A stretch of DNA of 64,000 nt from Reticulitermes lucifugus. Its lineage: Eukaryota > Arthropoda > Insecta > Blattodea > Rhinotermitidae. Where the stretch lies: the NCBI GenBank assembly GCA_026260175.1, contig JAKCWW010001067.1, positions 1 to 64,000 on the forward strand, given 5' to 3'. Positions 25,052-38,524 of the stretch are shown here, one piece after another. The notes under the pieces are model-generated. The model was given only the letters and a program-made list of their open reading frames with translations, had not been told where the DNA came from and did not search any database. The number at the start of each line of letters is the position of its first letter. Position 1 is the first letter of the stretch. The translations under genes and the position numbers were made by a program.

Positions 25052-27149
25052 TCAAATGAAAAGCTTCGTATTCTGTTAAAAAAAGCGGCAATTGCAATGG
25101 TGATATTGATTTTTTGATTTTTAGCTTATGACCCGACTGGCTAATGAGGCAAGCTAAAGTATTATGAAATATCTCTTATGAAAGACTTCGGATGTCACTC
25201 CAATTATGTACAGTTCTATATCTCCAAATTAGTGGCCGAAAATTTAATCTTTGAAAGAATAGAACTTTGGTTGCATAACAGTTACACGATTACATTAAAT
25301 CTGTTCCATCAGAAATGAGGTGGCGTCACAACTGTACATAATACGAACATCTATTTGAAATGGTTATTTCTCGTGCTTTCTAGTCGGAAATTCCCAAGTT
25401 AAATTATCGGCCAGGAACTCGATTACTCTGATAATTCATAATATTTTATGTCAGACTGACAAAGCATGAGTGACACAGTTACTTAAAATAAACCACACTC
25501 GCCTATTTCAAAATTCAATTTAAGTTTCAAAATGATCTGAACATTTTGTATCTATATAAAACACTAAAAGAGAGTCGTTAAATAGATGAAGAGCTAATCA
25601 ATCAAATAACACTACATACACATCCAAATGTTTTACTTATTTCAGAAAGGAGAGTGGAAATGTATGTACGTGACCAAAAGTGGACACTCTGTGTCAGCAA
25701 TGACTAATGATTTGGCAATACCTCATTAAAAGTTTCAAAATGTCAGAGGCTTGTTAACATCATCCAGTTTTTCTTTCAATTCAGCAAATAAATTCATTCA
25801 TCAACCGAACGTTGAAATAAAATACGTCTTCTATCCTTCTCTTTAAACATTGAAAATCACTGAATATATCAAGTTATATCCGATTTCATTGGTAATTTGT
25901 AGGCAATGCAATTTTCTTTCCTTTCGTTTCAAAGCATAATATTTTCTTTTAACGTAACACAAAGAAATATGTTGCACGTGCTCCGTATAATTACGCCTTT
26001 GTAGAAAGACCTTTGCGATCTATCTATATTGCCAATACATGTCGAATTCTACACGTGCATGTTTCGATAAATTACTTCCATTCTTTTTTCGACTTTTTTC
26101 ATTCTTCAAAACCACGCCAGGAATATTCTTTATAAGGGGTATGGCACTGACAAAGGGCTTTGTGACACAATGTATACGTATACTTCCTATGATAACAAAA
26201 CGACAGTATTATTGCTAACATGCAGCAACAATGGTAACAAGTTATTAATACAGAGAAATAACATTTGACACAATATGATATAGTCTTAAAAGAATTGTCC
26301 TTTTAGCATTAGGAATATAGAGTTTAAAATTGTGATGAGTCATAATGTTTCAATTAGCGATGGTTACTGGCTTCACCGTCCGTGTTTTATCAAAATCAGA
26401 TGATACTCCTTGTCAATTAGCAGAATATGGCATGAAAAAAAGTGGACACTCTAGCTCCATACCTAAGAAGCTAAAATGAGTAGAAAAACATTATGGGCCT
26501 ACGTGTAGTAAGTAAATAATTCAACACTTTTTACTGTAGACATTAAAATATCTTCAAGAACGTAACATACTTTTTTCCTGAGACTCTAATAAATATGTTT
26601 TTAAGAGCACAGATTTCTCAGTAACAAAGGTATGTTAACATGTCACTTGTTCATTAAATACACATGGCATACAAATATGAGAAAAATGTATAAATTACAG
26701 ATACATATTTTCTCTGCATGTTGTTCTCTCAAAGCACTATGCATGTACACCGAAACATAGCACGTCACTACCTGCGCCAATTTTTTCAAATGATTGCCAT
26801 TCGAGAAAGCGTCTGTGCAGATCAAGCAGGCTACAAGTCCGTCACCTATGTCATCATCACACTTAACAGCTTCAAATTTATTATCTCTCTCTCTCTCTCT
26901 CTCTCTCTGGGTAACCCCACGGTCCTTATGCGTCTAATCTTCTCTTCTTTTGAAGATTTTTTATTGTTTGAGACACTACTTCTTATTCGAAGCTCGCCAT
27001 CTTGATTTGTGAGTAATAATTTAACGTTACGATCATCTTTTGAAAACACAAAAACTAGTTTACATTACAATCAATTTATGAGTTGTTAATATGTGAAAAT
27101 AACTTAAAAGACCGGATTTATCTTCAGACAGAAAAGAAGACCTATCCTT
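25052..27149. other. AT-rich DNA with a (TC)n microsatellite
   Basis: No gene recognised. A (TC)n tract of about 24 bp lies at 26885-26909, and the overlapping short frames on both strands there are by-products of it. Confidence 0.4.
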
Positions 27150-27159
27150 TCATATCGTA

Positions 27160-27640
27160 GTCAGTCTTACGACAGATTCATAAACACTTCCAAAGCGACA
27201 TCTCGACAGAGTGTGATCTAGTGCCTCCTCTTTCAATTTCCAGTATCCTCTCGTTTCCTGAAGGTCACTCAGTAACTGTTTACGTCTTCTTTTTCGCCTT
27301 CTTGTCAGTTCTATCCTTCCGTCTATCTTTCCTTCAATAATGTGTTTTAAAAGGCAGTTATTACTCAAGATGTGACCAATCCAGTTAGCCTTCCTTCTTT
27401 TTATTGTTTGTAGGGTATTCCTTGCCTCCTTGACTCTACGTAATACTTCATTTTCCTTACGCTTTTCCCACCTGATCTTCTCCATCCTTCTCCAGCACCA
27501 TGTTGAAAAATCTACCAGGTATTTCTGATCTACTTTCCAAAGTCTCCAATTTTCAACACCATAGATTTGTCTCTGTTTTTGGAAGCATACAACCCAGGAA
27601 AAGTAATAATGTGGTAGTTTTTCCATTTGCTTTCTACATC
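27160..27640 (-). mobile_element. LINE relic of a third family, well-preserved C-terminal tail
   Basis: A 158-codon minus-strand frame (27626-27150) reads YGVENWRLWKVDQKYL, STWCWRRMEKIRWEKR, RRVKEARNTLQTIKRRKANW then IGHILSNNCLLKHIIEGKID and KQLLSDLQETRGYWKLKEEA. This is the C-terminal tail of an abundant insect non-LTR retrotransposon (consensus ...RRKANWIGHILRRNCLLKHVIEGKIEG...ETRGYWKLKEEALDRTLW). It is open with no stop, so this copy is younger than most LINE relics here, but the reverse-transcriptase core upstream is missing. The start Met is incidental to the fragment. Confidence 0.9.
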
Positions 27641-27960
27641 GCAGTACAACAGCCTTTCAGACCACTGGGTCACGCCTGTTGCTACACGATCATGAACCGT
27701 CTCGAGCATCATTTGCTCTGTGGTTCATGTCGCTACTGATGTCGCTGCTGTCCGCATCAAAAGAATTTGTGTCGGATTTCCCTTCTCCAAGGCACCTCTC
27801 TTCGTTTGATTCCTACCCTCTTGATTTGTCCGGCATGGGAGACAGTACCAGTAACAATGCTACGGCCGGCTTATTTCTCAGGGTTACCAGATCTCACAAG
27901 CCCCTCCACGACGGCAAGGTGGAGATACAGTTAGAGAGGACGAATACAACCCCGTAAACA
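27641..27960. other. GC-richer unassigned block beside the LINE relic
   Basis: This block is clearly richer in G and C than its surroundings and ends abruptly near 27960. A plus-strand frame (27679-27957) reads through it, including HKPLHDGKVEIQLE. It is probably transposon-derived, since its boundary coincides with the LINE, but I cannot name the family. Confidence 0.35.
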
Positions 27961-30900
27961 AAGTTTGATTTTTAGAAACTTGATTGATGTTCCAGCATTA
28001 TTTTCTAAAGTACACAGCTTTCGTTTCTCTCTGATAAACTTCAAGTTCCCAATCAAGAATTGCACATGGTTTCCTCCATATTGATACACACAATTTGGCC
28101 AAAACTGAGGTGAATCATATGAGGAAATTATGCCGTAAAAAGCTCCTTTTCCATAACATTAAAGAATTTAACCACAACTTAAAAATTCACTATTGTCGAT
28201 CTTGCAGTTTTACACAAGCAGGTTTACTCAGATTCTTCTGTTCACTCACAAATTCCACTAGCATGAACAGTACTGTGCAAAGTATATGTAGCAGAAAAGT
28301 AATTGTGTTTCAACTAACTCAACTTCTTACAACAATTTTTTTCCAAATATTTAGCAGCATTCACCGAATATAATGAATATTGCATTCAAACAGAGAGTGC
28401 TCGCTCGTTGATGGCCTACTATATGCGTGCAATGTTCCTAAACAGATCGTAACGACGGATTAATAGCTGTGTACCCTTTCACCTTTCGTTAAGTCTGACC
28501 GCAAGGTTATGTACCCGATTATAAGAAATTAATTAAACCCAAAGAAACATGTATTATATCTTACTTTTTATTTATTTTTCCTTAACCAAATGCTATGTAA
28601 ATTGTATATATGAGGTGCCATATTATCTAATGCCTATCTGACTTTGCCGTATTTCTTTTAACTGTCTCGTGAAACGGCACGATTTTCGGGAAAATTAATA
28701 AAACATGAAATGTGTTGTAAGATTTACCCTAAAACATCTATAAGAAAAGTTTCCCAACACAAGAATTCAGCGATATATTTCCATAAATATACCTATGACT
28801 TCATTTAAAATATTTGGTTAGCCTATATTTCTAATATAACTTCGAAACAAATTTCATGTTCTTATTCCGGGCGAGTCATTATCTATCACCACCAAACTGA
28901 CAGCAACATACATTTTCATACTTTCAGTGTCTCCTTAGTTTATACTCTACAAAAATACATTAACCAGATTTGTATGTTATTTATAAATGCAATGCCGTTT
29001 ACTATTTAAGACCTAAATTAAATGGTGATACTATTGCTTTGTCTGAGCAGTTTGCATAACCTCCATGCTGTAATTACTGATTGTAGGGAATTTGAAATGA
29101 CAGTTATAGTGTCTTCATTTGGTATAGTGTTCAAAGGAAGTTTCACCAAGGCTTGTGGATTAGTTCCAATTTAAGATGACAGAAGCACTGCATTATAAAC
29201 ATAGACAGTTGCGTGGTCATAACAAGAGCCTACGTTTCTCTTTTTAGGAAGGAAAGCGAGTTAATAAAAGTTTACTCCGTACTTCACAGAAAATGCGTTG
29301 CATACCTAGAGCAATATAAAGATAGTTCGGCTAATTACGCTCAAAAAGATAATATTGTTCATGCCTCGAACGAAATAATGTCCTCCATACGAACTTTTAT
29401 GTCACTCAATTTTAAACCACTGGGCAAGTATGTTTACGAGAGAAATTAAAAGCGTTAAAAAATAAGACAACGAAAAAGAACTTACTTTCTTAAGAACTAT
29501 TGGTTTACATAATGCCAATGAGTGTCTATGACATAAAATCTAAATAAGAAATTATGTTAGCAATTTTACATCTTCGAAAATTCGTCACTAAAATTATACT
29601 TTTGGAACTCAAAATTAGACGCTTCTAATATAACCCATGGTCATGTTATTGGACCCTGAGACACACTGGTATGTTAAATACACAGAGCAACAGGCAATCC
29701 CTTAAAATGTATCACGATAATATCCTCAATTCCCACTCCACGTTGTCCAATATGATTTAAATATGATTCCCCGAAGATTTCCCTTAAAATAAAATATGAC
29801 ACCTTCCTCTTTCACCCAACCCAGCTCACAACTCATTATAATCCTACTGCGTCGTTTAGCGATTACGAGTGTAACAGAGGGAGTTTACTCGTAAATAACT
29901 AATAAATAGACAAAGCAATATAATGAAAAGGAAGTAGCCATGCGTTACCTTAAAAAGTTGAAAATATAAGAGCACTCAATTTATTTTGTCTATAAAAATA
30001 AAGTATATAAATTATTGCTTTCATCCTCCATCTTTCTTTAGCGAAATAACCAGATGATGCGATTATGAAAAAAGGGACAGAAAATATGATATTTCCATAA
30101 GCAATAAGTCTACGGGTCTGGAAATTGCGTATCATATTTGAATGCATGAAATTTGGGGTACTTCTCAAATTTATTACTGAACAATATCGACTAAAATATG
30201 TTATGTGCCAAATTTACTGAACCGAGCATTTGTGACCTAAGGTTACACCGTAAATATGTAAGAAGCGAGCCGGAATAATGTAGTAGATATAGTGATGAGG
30301 TTACATGTTGGAAAGAAGATGAAACTGGATTAGATGCAATTCGGGTCAAGAAATCTCTTTAATCTTCGAAATGTAAAACCAGCTTCGGGTTTCTAACAGC
30401 GCCTTATTTAGTGGGTAATACGGTCTTCCTTCACGAAGGCAAAACGGTCAATCATGTAGATGACCACTCACCTGCACCTAGTGTCAAGGTTGAGAATAAG
30501 AATAGCAAAACCTCCAATCCTCCATACGCCTTCACGTCATGCACAGGGACAAATTCGCTTTCATCGAAATACGTGAAGACAAATAAATATAAGAAAGCGT
30601 CTCTCGAAGAGGGCAACTTATTCAATTACGCTATAATTTTATACAACGTTTTTGGGGTTTTTGACCAAGTACAGCAAATATATTTGGCGTTCCCTGCCCT
30701 ATATATATTAGCCTTACATAAGCTTCAATATTTCCATGGTTATGGCTTCCATCCTGAAGACACTGCCGTCAATGTCGAATAAAAATAGTTAATTTTTTCT
30801 ATTATTTAATGATTACCAATCCCTTGCAAACGAGAAGAGATTCCACAATCCAAATATCGGTTATGTGTATCTACACGCTCATAACTGAGATCAAATGAAT

Positions 30901-32539
30901 CTCTCTTACAGATCTTTCAGAAATCATCTTAGATTTTAGTTAACAATTAGATACCAAGTTACATATAAAGTTCGCATCTTAGATGTGTTTGTTGGATAAT
31001 GTTTTTAGTTTCCTGAACAAGAACTCAGGTGACGTCTCAAATTTGTTTAGGCATTTGCTTGGGGATTATGAAATGCAACACGTTTTAGGTTTGACTATCT
31101 CACAACGTACGTCTTCTGGGAAGACGTTTTTTCTACCATGTAGGTAAGGGTGTCAGGTTCCTCCGAAACTACAAAATTACAGAGTTTCATATGCCAAACA
31201 TATTAACTTTCTTAATTATAAAATGTATCGCTATATCGGATACATATAAACTTAGTAATACAAATCATAAATAAATACAAGTATTTTGAAAAACAAAATA
31301 TTTAATTACATTCTCATCTCGTTTTAAAGAGGCCTAAGATGGGCTCAATTTGAAATGTGGTTTACTTACCTAGAGCTGGCTACCAGTTGGACGAGAGGGT
31401 TTCGAGGGTTTGTATTAAAATTAGTGGTAGAAACCTTTCTTATCCACACCTCGTCTAGAGCAATTCTGAGGACCACCACAGCGTGTAGCTGAACGTTCAA
31501 ATAAGATCAAGACTTTGTCAGTATGGCCTGGTGTACAAGGCACAGTGGCTACTCATTTACATTATAAAAAATGTTTCTGTTCGTGATATAAATTCCATTC
31601 TCCCACGTAGCAGCGGCTGTAACTATTTAAGCTTGAACGTTGGTGGCCCACATTATTCAATCATCGCTTCGAATTACGCTCAAGGCATACCTTTGCATTT
31701 TCCATTATTTCGCTTGTTGACATTCTCCCCTCCCTTCGGTGCAGCCTACATCATTTCAGGCAGAGGCTACAGAATGTGCCTGTACTGCGAAAAACACTTC
31801 GGATAATGCTAAGCGAGCAGATTCGAAGCACACAACTAAAGCACGTATGTAGGCATGCTTGATGCACTGAGATATTTTCCAGTATTTTTTAGCTGAGGGA
31901 ATGTTACTGCCTTGTGGGATATAACTCCACGTAGACTGATAGAAAATTTTTAAGTTTTAGAAAGAATATATTGATTCATTTTTAGACTATTAAACTTTTT
32001 CTGCTTTGGCATATAAACGGCAGGCTAATCGGAAATATCAGTACCTAAATTATCCGCCAGAGAACACGGCGCCACATTCAGTAAGACATTAATCCTTAAA
32101 ATCAACGCCGTGAGAAACTCAAACGACACATTTTTTATTTTATTCTGCTTAAAAGAAATTGTTTATCTTAACTACCAATCAACTGAGATGTAGTTAGTGT
32201 AATAAAGCATTTTGAAAACAAATAATTCCCTTATGTTCATTCCTAAGGGAATTAGTTTTATTACTGACTGCTATAAGCAGTAGCTCTCTACGCAGAGGGA
32301 TAAAAAATTTATACACAATTGAATGCACAGGACACACTCCTTATGGAATTTACTGAAGGTCGCTATTTGGTGTAAAGAGAAAGAAGCGCTTGTGACACAT
32401 GTTGAATTAGAATAGTTGTTAGAAATGTTCACCCTTAACATCTAGGCACTCTCGATTTCAACTAACGATGAATGACAAACATCAACCAAGATGGCGTTAC
32501 ACGGCCCTTAAATTCCTTCCCAGAACTCCTCCTCTGTTG
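27961..32539. other. Long AT-rich stretch with one GC-richer unassigned block
   Basis: No gene recognised. The block 30400-30600 is GC-richer and lies in a 123-codon plus-strand frame (30411-30782); its first half has the look of a repeat consensus, but no domain is visible and the second half is AT-rich background. No signal peptide, transmembrane pattern or splice context supports it as a gene. Confidence 0.35.
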
Positions 32540-33440
32540 TTGCCTTTGTACTACACACTGCATCTTACGAATGCCCCAAGGCGAAAGTCTAGAGGGTTTA
32601 AATCAGGAGGTGTAAGCACCACTTCCTCTTCGTCTTCTCTGTGAGCCTGGAAAATGTTTATCAATATAGCTGTTGACATCTCGAAGGCAATGTGGGGGTG
32701 CCACGCCTGCTTATAAATAAAATGCCTCTGTTGAGTAACGGCAGGCACAATTGATGACCGAAGCACGGTGAGGTATACAGAAACTTAAATTTTCCTTCAA
32801 AAAATAATATTCCAACGAAAGGCTTGGACGACATTCCATTCCAGAATGTGTGTCGTGTTAAATTCACTGCCTCGTCCTCATGAATGTGTGGAATTATCAG
32901 GGGAACCAGTAAAGGTATTTGTGACGATTGGTCTTAAACAAGCGTTCATCAGACCAATAATCTTTCTTCACACAGTCTGCATTCTACAGCACGTTCCTTT
33001 GAAACCTTTCACAGAACTGTGTTCTACGATCAGGATCGTCTTCATTCATGACATGTAACAGCCTTCGAAGGTAATGTTCCCAATTAGCTCTTTTCTAAAT
33101 GCGGTGTACACTTTTCCTGCTAATTCCTGCCTCACAGACACATCGTCGTACAGATCATTTTGTGATCGTGTGAATTGTTGCAGCACAACAGCAGAAGAGG
33201 AAAGTTTGTCTGATGTGCGCAGACTACAAGACTTTGGTTTGTGCGCGACTTTCACAGCACCTTCGTCATAAAATCGGCCACGAACGCATCAAAATCTTAT
33301 TAGTGTAGGAGGTTCAGTAACAAATTCCGCCCCCACTGCATTTGGACTTCGCAGACCTTCTCAAATATTCAAATACACTTTAAAATTATCTTTCTTCACT
33401 CGAACATCAAGCACTCCGCTGTCATTTTTGTGTTACAGAC
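32540..33440 (-). pseudogene. Decayed mariner/Tc1-superfamily (DDE) transposase
   Basis: Minus-strand islands in order: NFKVYLNI.EGLRSPNAV near 33400-33330, KVAHKPKSCSLRTSDKLSSS (33250-33190), MNEDDPDRRTQFCERF (about 33055-33008), KDYWSDERLFKTNRHKYLYW (about 32966-32905), SSKPFVGILFFEGKF (about 32832-32785), LRSSIVPAV (32763-32735), and TPPDLNPLDF (about 32610-32580). WSDE and PDLNPLDF correspond to the first and last catalytic Asp regions of the DDE domain; the middle block (usually QQDGAPPH) is degraded to KQAWHPH. Several frameshifts and stops split the frame. A full transposase of this kind is about 330-380 residues, so most of its length is represented. Terminal inverted repeats were not found. 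Confidence 0.87.
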
Positions 33441-35945
33441 ATTAAACAAATCCCTCAAAACAAAGCCCCTTCGTAATTAGTTGAGACTAAAGAAACGTTC
33501 CGTAACAAAGTTCTCCAATCCCTTATTAATATGAATGCACTTTAAGAAATTTATTTTCTGAAATATTAAAACTTCTTTGCTTCCATAATATCTCCCTATT
33601 TGTATGATGACATGTTGACAAGAAGCGATATCCCCAGAATGTGACAATATATCAGTCTGTCTTTGTAAGTGGGAAGTTTTCTAGAAGCGGCTGTCACGCC
33701 GCCGGGCGTGGAAGTCTTTTTTACTCTTCTTTAAATTGTTTGAAACCTACCATATGCGTCTAGCACAGCCAGCAAATATTACACTGTTTCGGGCAAAATA
33801 ATTCTATGTATGGGGCCTTTATGTAGGTCAGAAAGTTGTACATCTTAATATTTATATTTATACCACGCAAGAATAAATGTTTTACAGTAGGAATCTTGAT
33901 TTTAATTTCACCACTTCAAGACAAGTAAACAAATAAATAAACTACCCAAAGTACACTACTTTTTACATGCACGCCACTATGTTAATTTACTGTAATATAT
34001 ATGAATATATATACATATATACGTATATAAATAAATAGACTTTGTGTCTGTGCTTAATAGTGGCTTTTTCAAAAATTACAGAATACACTAAAATATACAC
34101 ACATTTTAATAGAGGATATTTATGGACATCTCCATTGTAGGTCCAACATGAACTGTACTTCATGTCGCGTAACCTACGCTCAAAAGGATACGCTAATTGC
34201 ATGACTACCAAAGCTACCCCACCTTGCGGTATTCGACAAGATATAATGTAGGTTTCTGGTTTACGGCGGTTATTGATAAAATGATGGCCTCATACTGGGT
34301 TTATACACGGTCAATAAACCCCAAATAAGATCATCACAAAATATAAGATAACAATAAATTAATATTCTTTACGAAATAAATAGTTCTACTTTGGATCAAA
34401 AATAAAGTCGAATAAGTTGATTTATATATAAACCCCAGTATTATTCTGGGATTGTAATAGTGGAGTTAAGATTGACTGCGCGTAGAATTCAGGTGGAATC
34501 ATGAGTAATTTCTATGGAAAAGAAATTTGTCGAAGCTGCTTTCGGAAGACTGTTCACAAGATGGGAGACGGATATTAAATACTGAAAGCATTCCTGAATT
34601 ATTGAAGATCACGATAAATATTGATGCAGGAAATCTAAACTCTCCATTAATGTTAATTATATACCCTGTTTACCTTAACTATATACATTTTTGCAGTCAG
34701 AGTTTTAAATAATATGGAAACTGATTTGGTGTTAAGAAAACCAAAATTTTTTCTGAGACAAACGTTATATTCAGCCTAATACGCTCTAAACCCTCCTGAG
34801 CGAGGGCTTTGGACAAGTATGCAGCATTCATATTGTGTCAAAGTGTAAGCAATCAATACGACCTTACCTATCTACACGTTCAAAGTCCCACTTTCGATAC
34901 CAAGGCTTACAACTGATCAAAAAAAAAGGCCACAAAAAACGAATAATGAGACCAAATGCATTGTAATAAATGTTAGTTCATAAGGCGGAGGCAACAGCAC
35001 TACCTAACGATTTCTAATCCTTTAGTTCATAACTGACAATAAATTTCAAGGCCTAGGTTTCTTAACGAAGTAATAAGGGTTTATGCAACTTATTGGCGCA
35101 AATTAACTTTTATTGAAAAAGTTGTTTAGTATTGTGTTTAAATGCTATCTGCAGTCCGCATTCCCGTCATCCTGCCCTGTTTCTTTTAAATAGATCTTAA
35201 TATAATCTTCATATCTATGTCTAGGTCAATCAAATAATCTTTTAGCTGTAGCTATCGCTACTAAAATTCTGGTTAAATATATTCCCTGTCCCATGCTTCA
35301 CACATACCCGTTATGACATTCCCCTTAATTTGATAGCTTCAACGAACCTCGATAAACTGTAATGCTATAAAGCCTCTTTACGCATATTTCTTCAATATCC
35401 CGTCACTTTATCCTTTCGAGTTCAAAATTACAAATTTTGGATAGATGGACGGAACTTGAAGCAAAGAACATCTACGAGCGCGAATGCCATCCTGTATGCT
35501 ATATATATACATAACATTGCATCTTATACTTCACTGCCTTTGAACAGTATACATACTAGATCCGTAATGAAAATACCATAGAGCTGTCCTACTTACACAG
35601 GGTGTTCTATAAAAAGAAGTCTTCTAGGAAAGTCGCTTCCAAACATACACCACTATACCGTCTGCTAAATACGTCTATAAACAGATAGCTACACATTGCT
35701 GAACTGATACACTACTCATTTTTCTTCAGTATAAAACACAGAGATCTACTCTACCCATATGTTATAATGACTATATTTGAGCGAACTTAACTACTGGAAT
35801 ATGTGCATAAAATATATTATTCACTATAGGGAATAATAAAATGATTATGTGTCTCAAAATTTTATAATTTTATAGTTGTAATTTCTTTAACTGTAAAGGG
35901 TAGGTCTCCACCTAAACGAATAATTTCATTTTATGATTTTGTGAC
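33441..35945. other. AT-rich DNA with no confident feature
   Basis: No gene recognised. A (TATA)-rich tract lies at 33996-34031. The start CACAGGGTGTTCTATAAAAA at 35597-35616 resembles the terminus of some insect DNA transposons, but no partner end was seen. Confidence 0.35.
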
Positions 35946-35994
35946 TTTCTACCTGATGATGGCCAGCGTATGCGGCCGAAACATGTTTTAGAAA
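35946..35994 (+). ncRNA. Hammerhead ribozyme motif with intact core and good stems
   Basis: UUUCUA (35946-35951) and UAGAAA (35989-35994) form a 6-bp stem I, with one C/U mismatch next to the core. CUGAUGA lies at 35953-35959. Stem II is GGCC/GGCC plus GC/GC across a bulged A (35961-35977). GAAAC is at 35978-35982 and GUU at 35985-35987. All invariant core bases are present. The short stem III is again of the Penelope-like kind. No second terminal repeat or reverse transcriptase is recognised nearby. Confidence 0.78.
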
Positions 35995-36604
35995 ATAAAT
36001 AAGAACATGAAAGCAGCGTTGTGTTTATTCCGTGAAGGCTGAAGTAGTTTTCAAAATTTACTTTTTAACCTGTTTTTTCAAACACGCTTTTTATTTATTG
36101 TCTGTATTTGATCTTTCCTTTGGTTGATTAATCAGGTTGTGTCTGGGCATTAAATTTAAAGACGTAAATATTTTCTTTCAGCATTTCCTAAGATTTCAGT
36201 TTGGTTGATTCAGTTTACTCTGTATATTTGACCAATAAATCAGTATCTCTAAACTTAAATTCCCTTATGTATTAAAAACGTATTTTCGCAGGCCTGCGCA
36301 GTGTAAGTGGCAGGAATTTATTACGTTTTATGCCGTAATATATATGCAACAGAGATTTTAATAGGAAATTAATCCGCAAATATTAGTACATTCTGTCATT
36401 GTATTATAATCGTAAATCAAATCATATGTACATTTTGCATTAAACCGCTAATGAAATAAATTTGAAGAGAGCCTGAGGTGTGATTTTGCAAGTGTAATGT
36501 TCTTTACGTGGGGTATTGATTCAAAATAATTTTAAATGAATGTCATAAAAATTACCATTTTTCACCTAACTTGACCGTTTAATGGTGCAGGAGGTTATTT
36601 ATTT
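35995..36604. other. AT-rich DNA after the hammerhead motif
   Basis: No gene recognised. The first 100 bases may be part of the element that carries the ribozyme. Confidence 0.3.
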
Positions 36605-36720
36605 ACCTCACAGCGGAAGCCGTGGTTCAGTCCAGCGGCAGTCCATGTGGGATTTGTGGCGGACAGAGTGACACTGAGACAGGTTTTTATCCGAGCACTT
36701 CGGCTTACCCCTGTCATTTA
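36605..36720 (+). mobile_element. Fragment of the second SINE-like repeat
   Basis: GTGGTTCAGTCC (degenerate B box), GTGGGATTTGTGGCGGAC, ACAGGTTTTTATCCGAGCAC and a CCCCTGTCATTT end follow the same order of blocks as 6185-6350. The copy is better preserved in its 3' half. No duplication is seen at the ends. Confidence 0.55.
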
Positions 36721-38524
36721 AAACATTATAATTAGGTGAAAGTTAGGATGTACTGAATGAATAGGTGAATGTATAAAAAGAGTAATTATTGAAGAGTAAA
36801 TTAAAAATATTTACAGAATAAATAATAGGATAATAAATAAGCATGGAGAGTTTAATACATATTTTTATTACACAAACAAATGAAACGATATAGTGAACTA
36901 ATACATTTCTATTACCTTTATTTATAAAAGCAAACACAAATAGACGTGGCCGGAAGTTTGGATGTTGTAAGGAAAGCAAATATAATTACGCATTACAGTT
37001 TGTTTTGGGGTTTTTATTCTGTAGATATATCTTAACTTTTTAATAAAGGATATTAAAATCCGTCACCGAAAACAGGGAGTTTCGAAGACATGTGCTAAGA
37101 AAATAACCTGAATATTCTCACCCTACATTAATTAAGTTTTAATAGAAAAATATTAATTCTAATATCATTTATTTCATACGCGACTAGATCAGATATATTC
37201 CTCCCAGGAAGTAATTCAACTATACACATTAATTGAAAAGCTTGCCTTAAAACACCGCTATTTATTTACGGCGGCTCTCACTCCTGACACCTAGCTGTTG
37301 TGCCGTTATTCGTGTAATAAATTTTCATTATGCCAAATTAATTGTCTCATTTCTTATGACAACGTCCAGACTCGAAATGCCAACTTTCTTCGAAAACCGA
37401 CGTCAAAGTGTCAGATTCAGGCACTATTCGTATTACTTACATATGAAATTTTGTTTATGAATATTATTTATTTTTCTTGTAAAACTGACATAGTCTTTTT
37501 GCAGACGTACAGAATAGACGTGGAGAAAATGTCTTCATTTAACGTTTAGTCAGATTGTAAGATTATATGACAAAAGACTAGTAAAGGGTAGTAACTAAAC
37601 ATCGGTGGAATTTTACTGGTGAGGGGAAGAACCAAAGTATGATGTCAGAGTTCTATTTATCTGCCATTAAGTCCCTCACGAACTTGCGCAGGGATGGAAA
37701 CCAGGCCTGCGCTGTAAGAGGCCGAAGACGACGAAATAAATAAATTCTAATAAAATATTGCTAATAAAATAAAATATGAAGGATTTAAAATGTGGTTTAC
37801 AGAATAGAAGTCGTGAAATGGCGATTTCTAATGGAGTTCTCTTACATCTTAAAAAAGTGAGAGATTAAGGGAAAGGTTACACACAAATATATGGAGCGAA
37901 GATAGAATTTCATAGAGCAGATTGTCTCTTGGGAAGCCAATAGTCCTTCAGCCTCCCAGTAAATTAAAAACGTTTCAATCCAGTAAAATATGAAGTATAA
38001 TTGGAATTTAACTATAAATATACTGCCAATATGAAAAAACGCTTTGCAAGAGTTAAAAAATGCTTCTAAATTGGAACAATGTAGTGTTCGTATTCCCACC
38101 TACGCCATCAAGTACCGTAAGAGCGAAGTGCACATGTGTCCCTTTAGTTCCCAATTACATAACCGAAACCCTGAGTAACCACTGTTGACTTTACAAACAT
38201 AATTATTGTAATGTAACACATGCTTCCATGGTTTCCGAAAGCCGTTTCACATGTTTACATTACTTCAGTTTCCTCTTTTAGCCAACCCATACCCGCTTCA
38301 CGCAACAATTGGAATTATTAATGTTGTAAATATTGAAGTTAATACAGTGGGATAAATAGATACCTGCCAGAATACAGTAGGAGTGTTGAAATGTCGCAAC
38401 AGGGCAGGTGTTTATCTTATTGTCACCATATAAACACCTATAACTCCAAACGACTTAACAGGAAAGGTTTTTGTGTCACAAGGGAATTTTGATTATTCTG
38501 ACTAAAATTAGGTCTATACATGTG
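36721..38524. other. AT-rich DNA with no recognised feature
   Basis: No gene or repeat recognised. Confidence 0.4.

Noticed and set aside
24028-25079. Four open frames of 294-332 codons across the N run
   Set aside because: They consist almost wholly of unknown residues from the gap and the 53-bp repeat, so they are artefacts.
30411-30782. 123-codon plus-strand frame as a possible gene
   Set aside because: First half looks repeat-derived and second half is AT-rich background; no domain recognised. A CUGAAGA...GUCGAAUA stretch at its end was also considered as a hammerhead, but the second box and stem I fail.
35597-35620. CACAGGGTGTTC as a transposon terminus
   Set aside because: No matching inverted end or coding sequence found; too short to claim.
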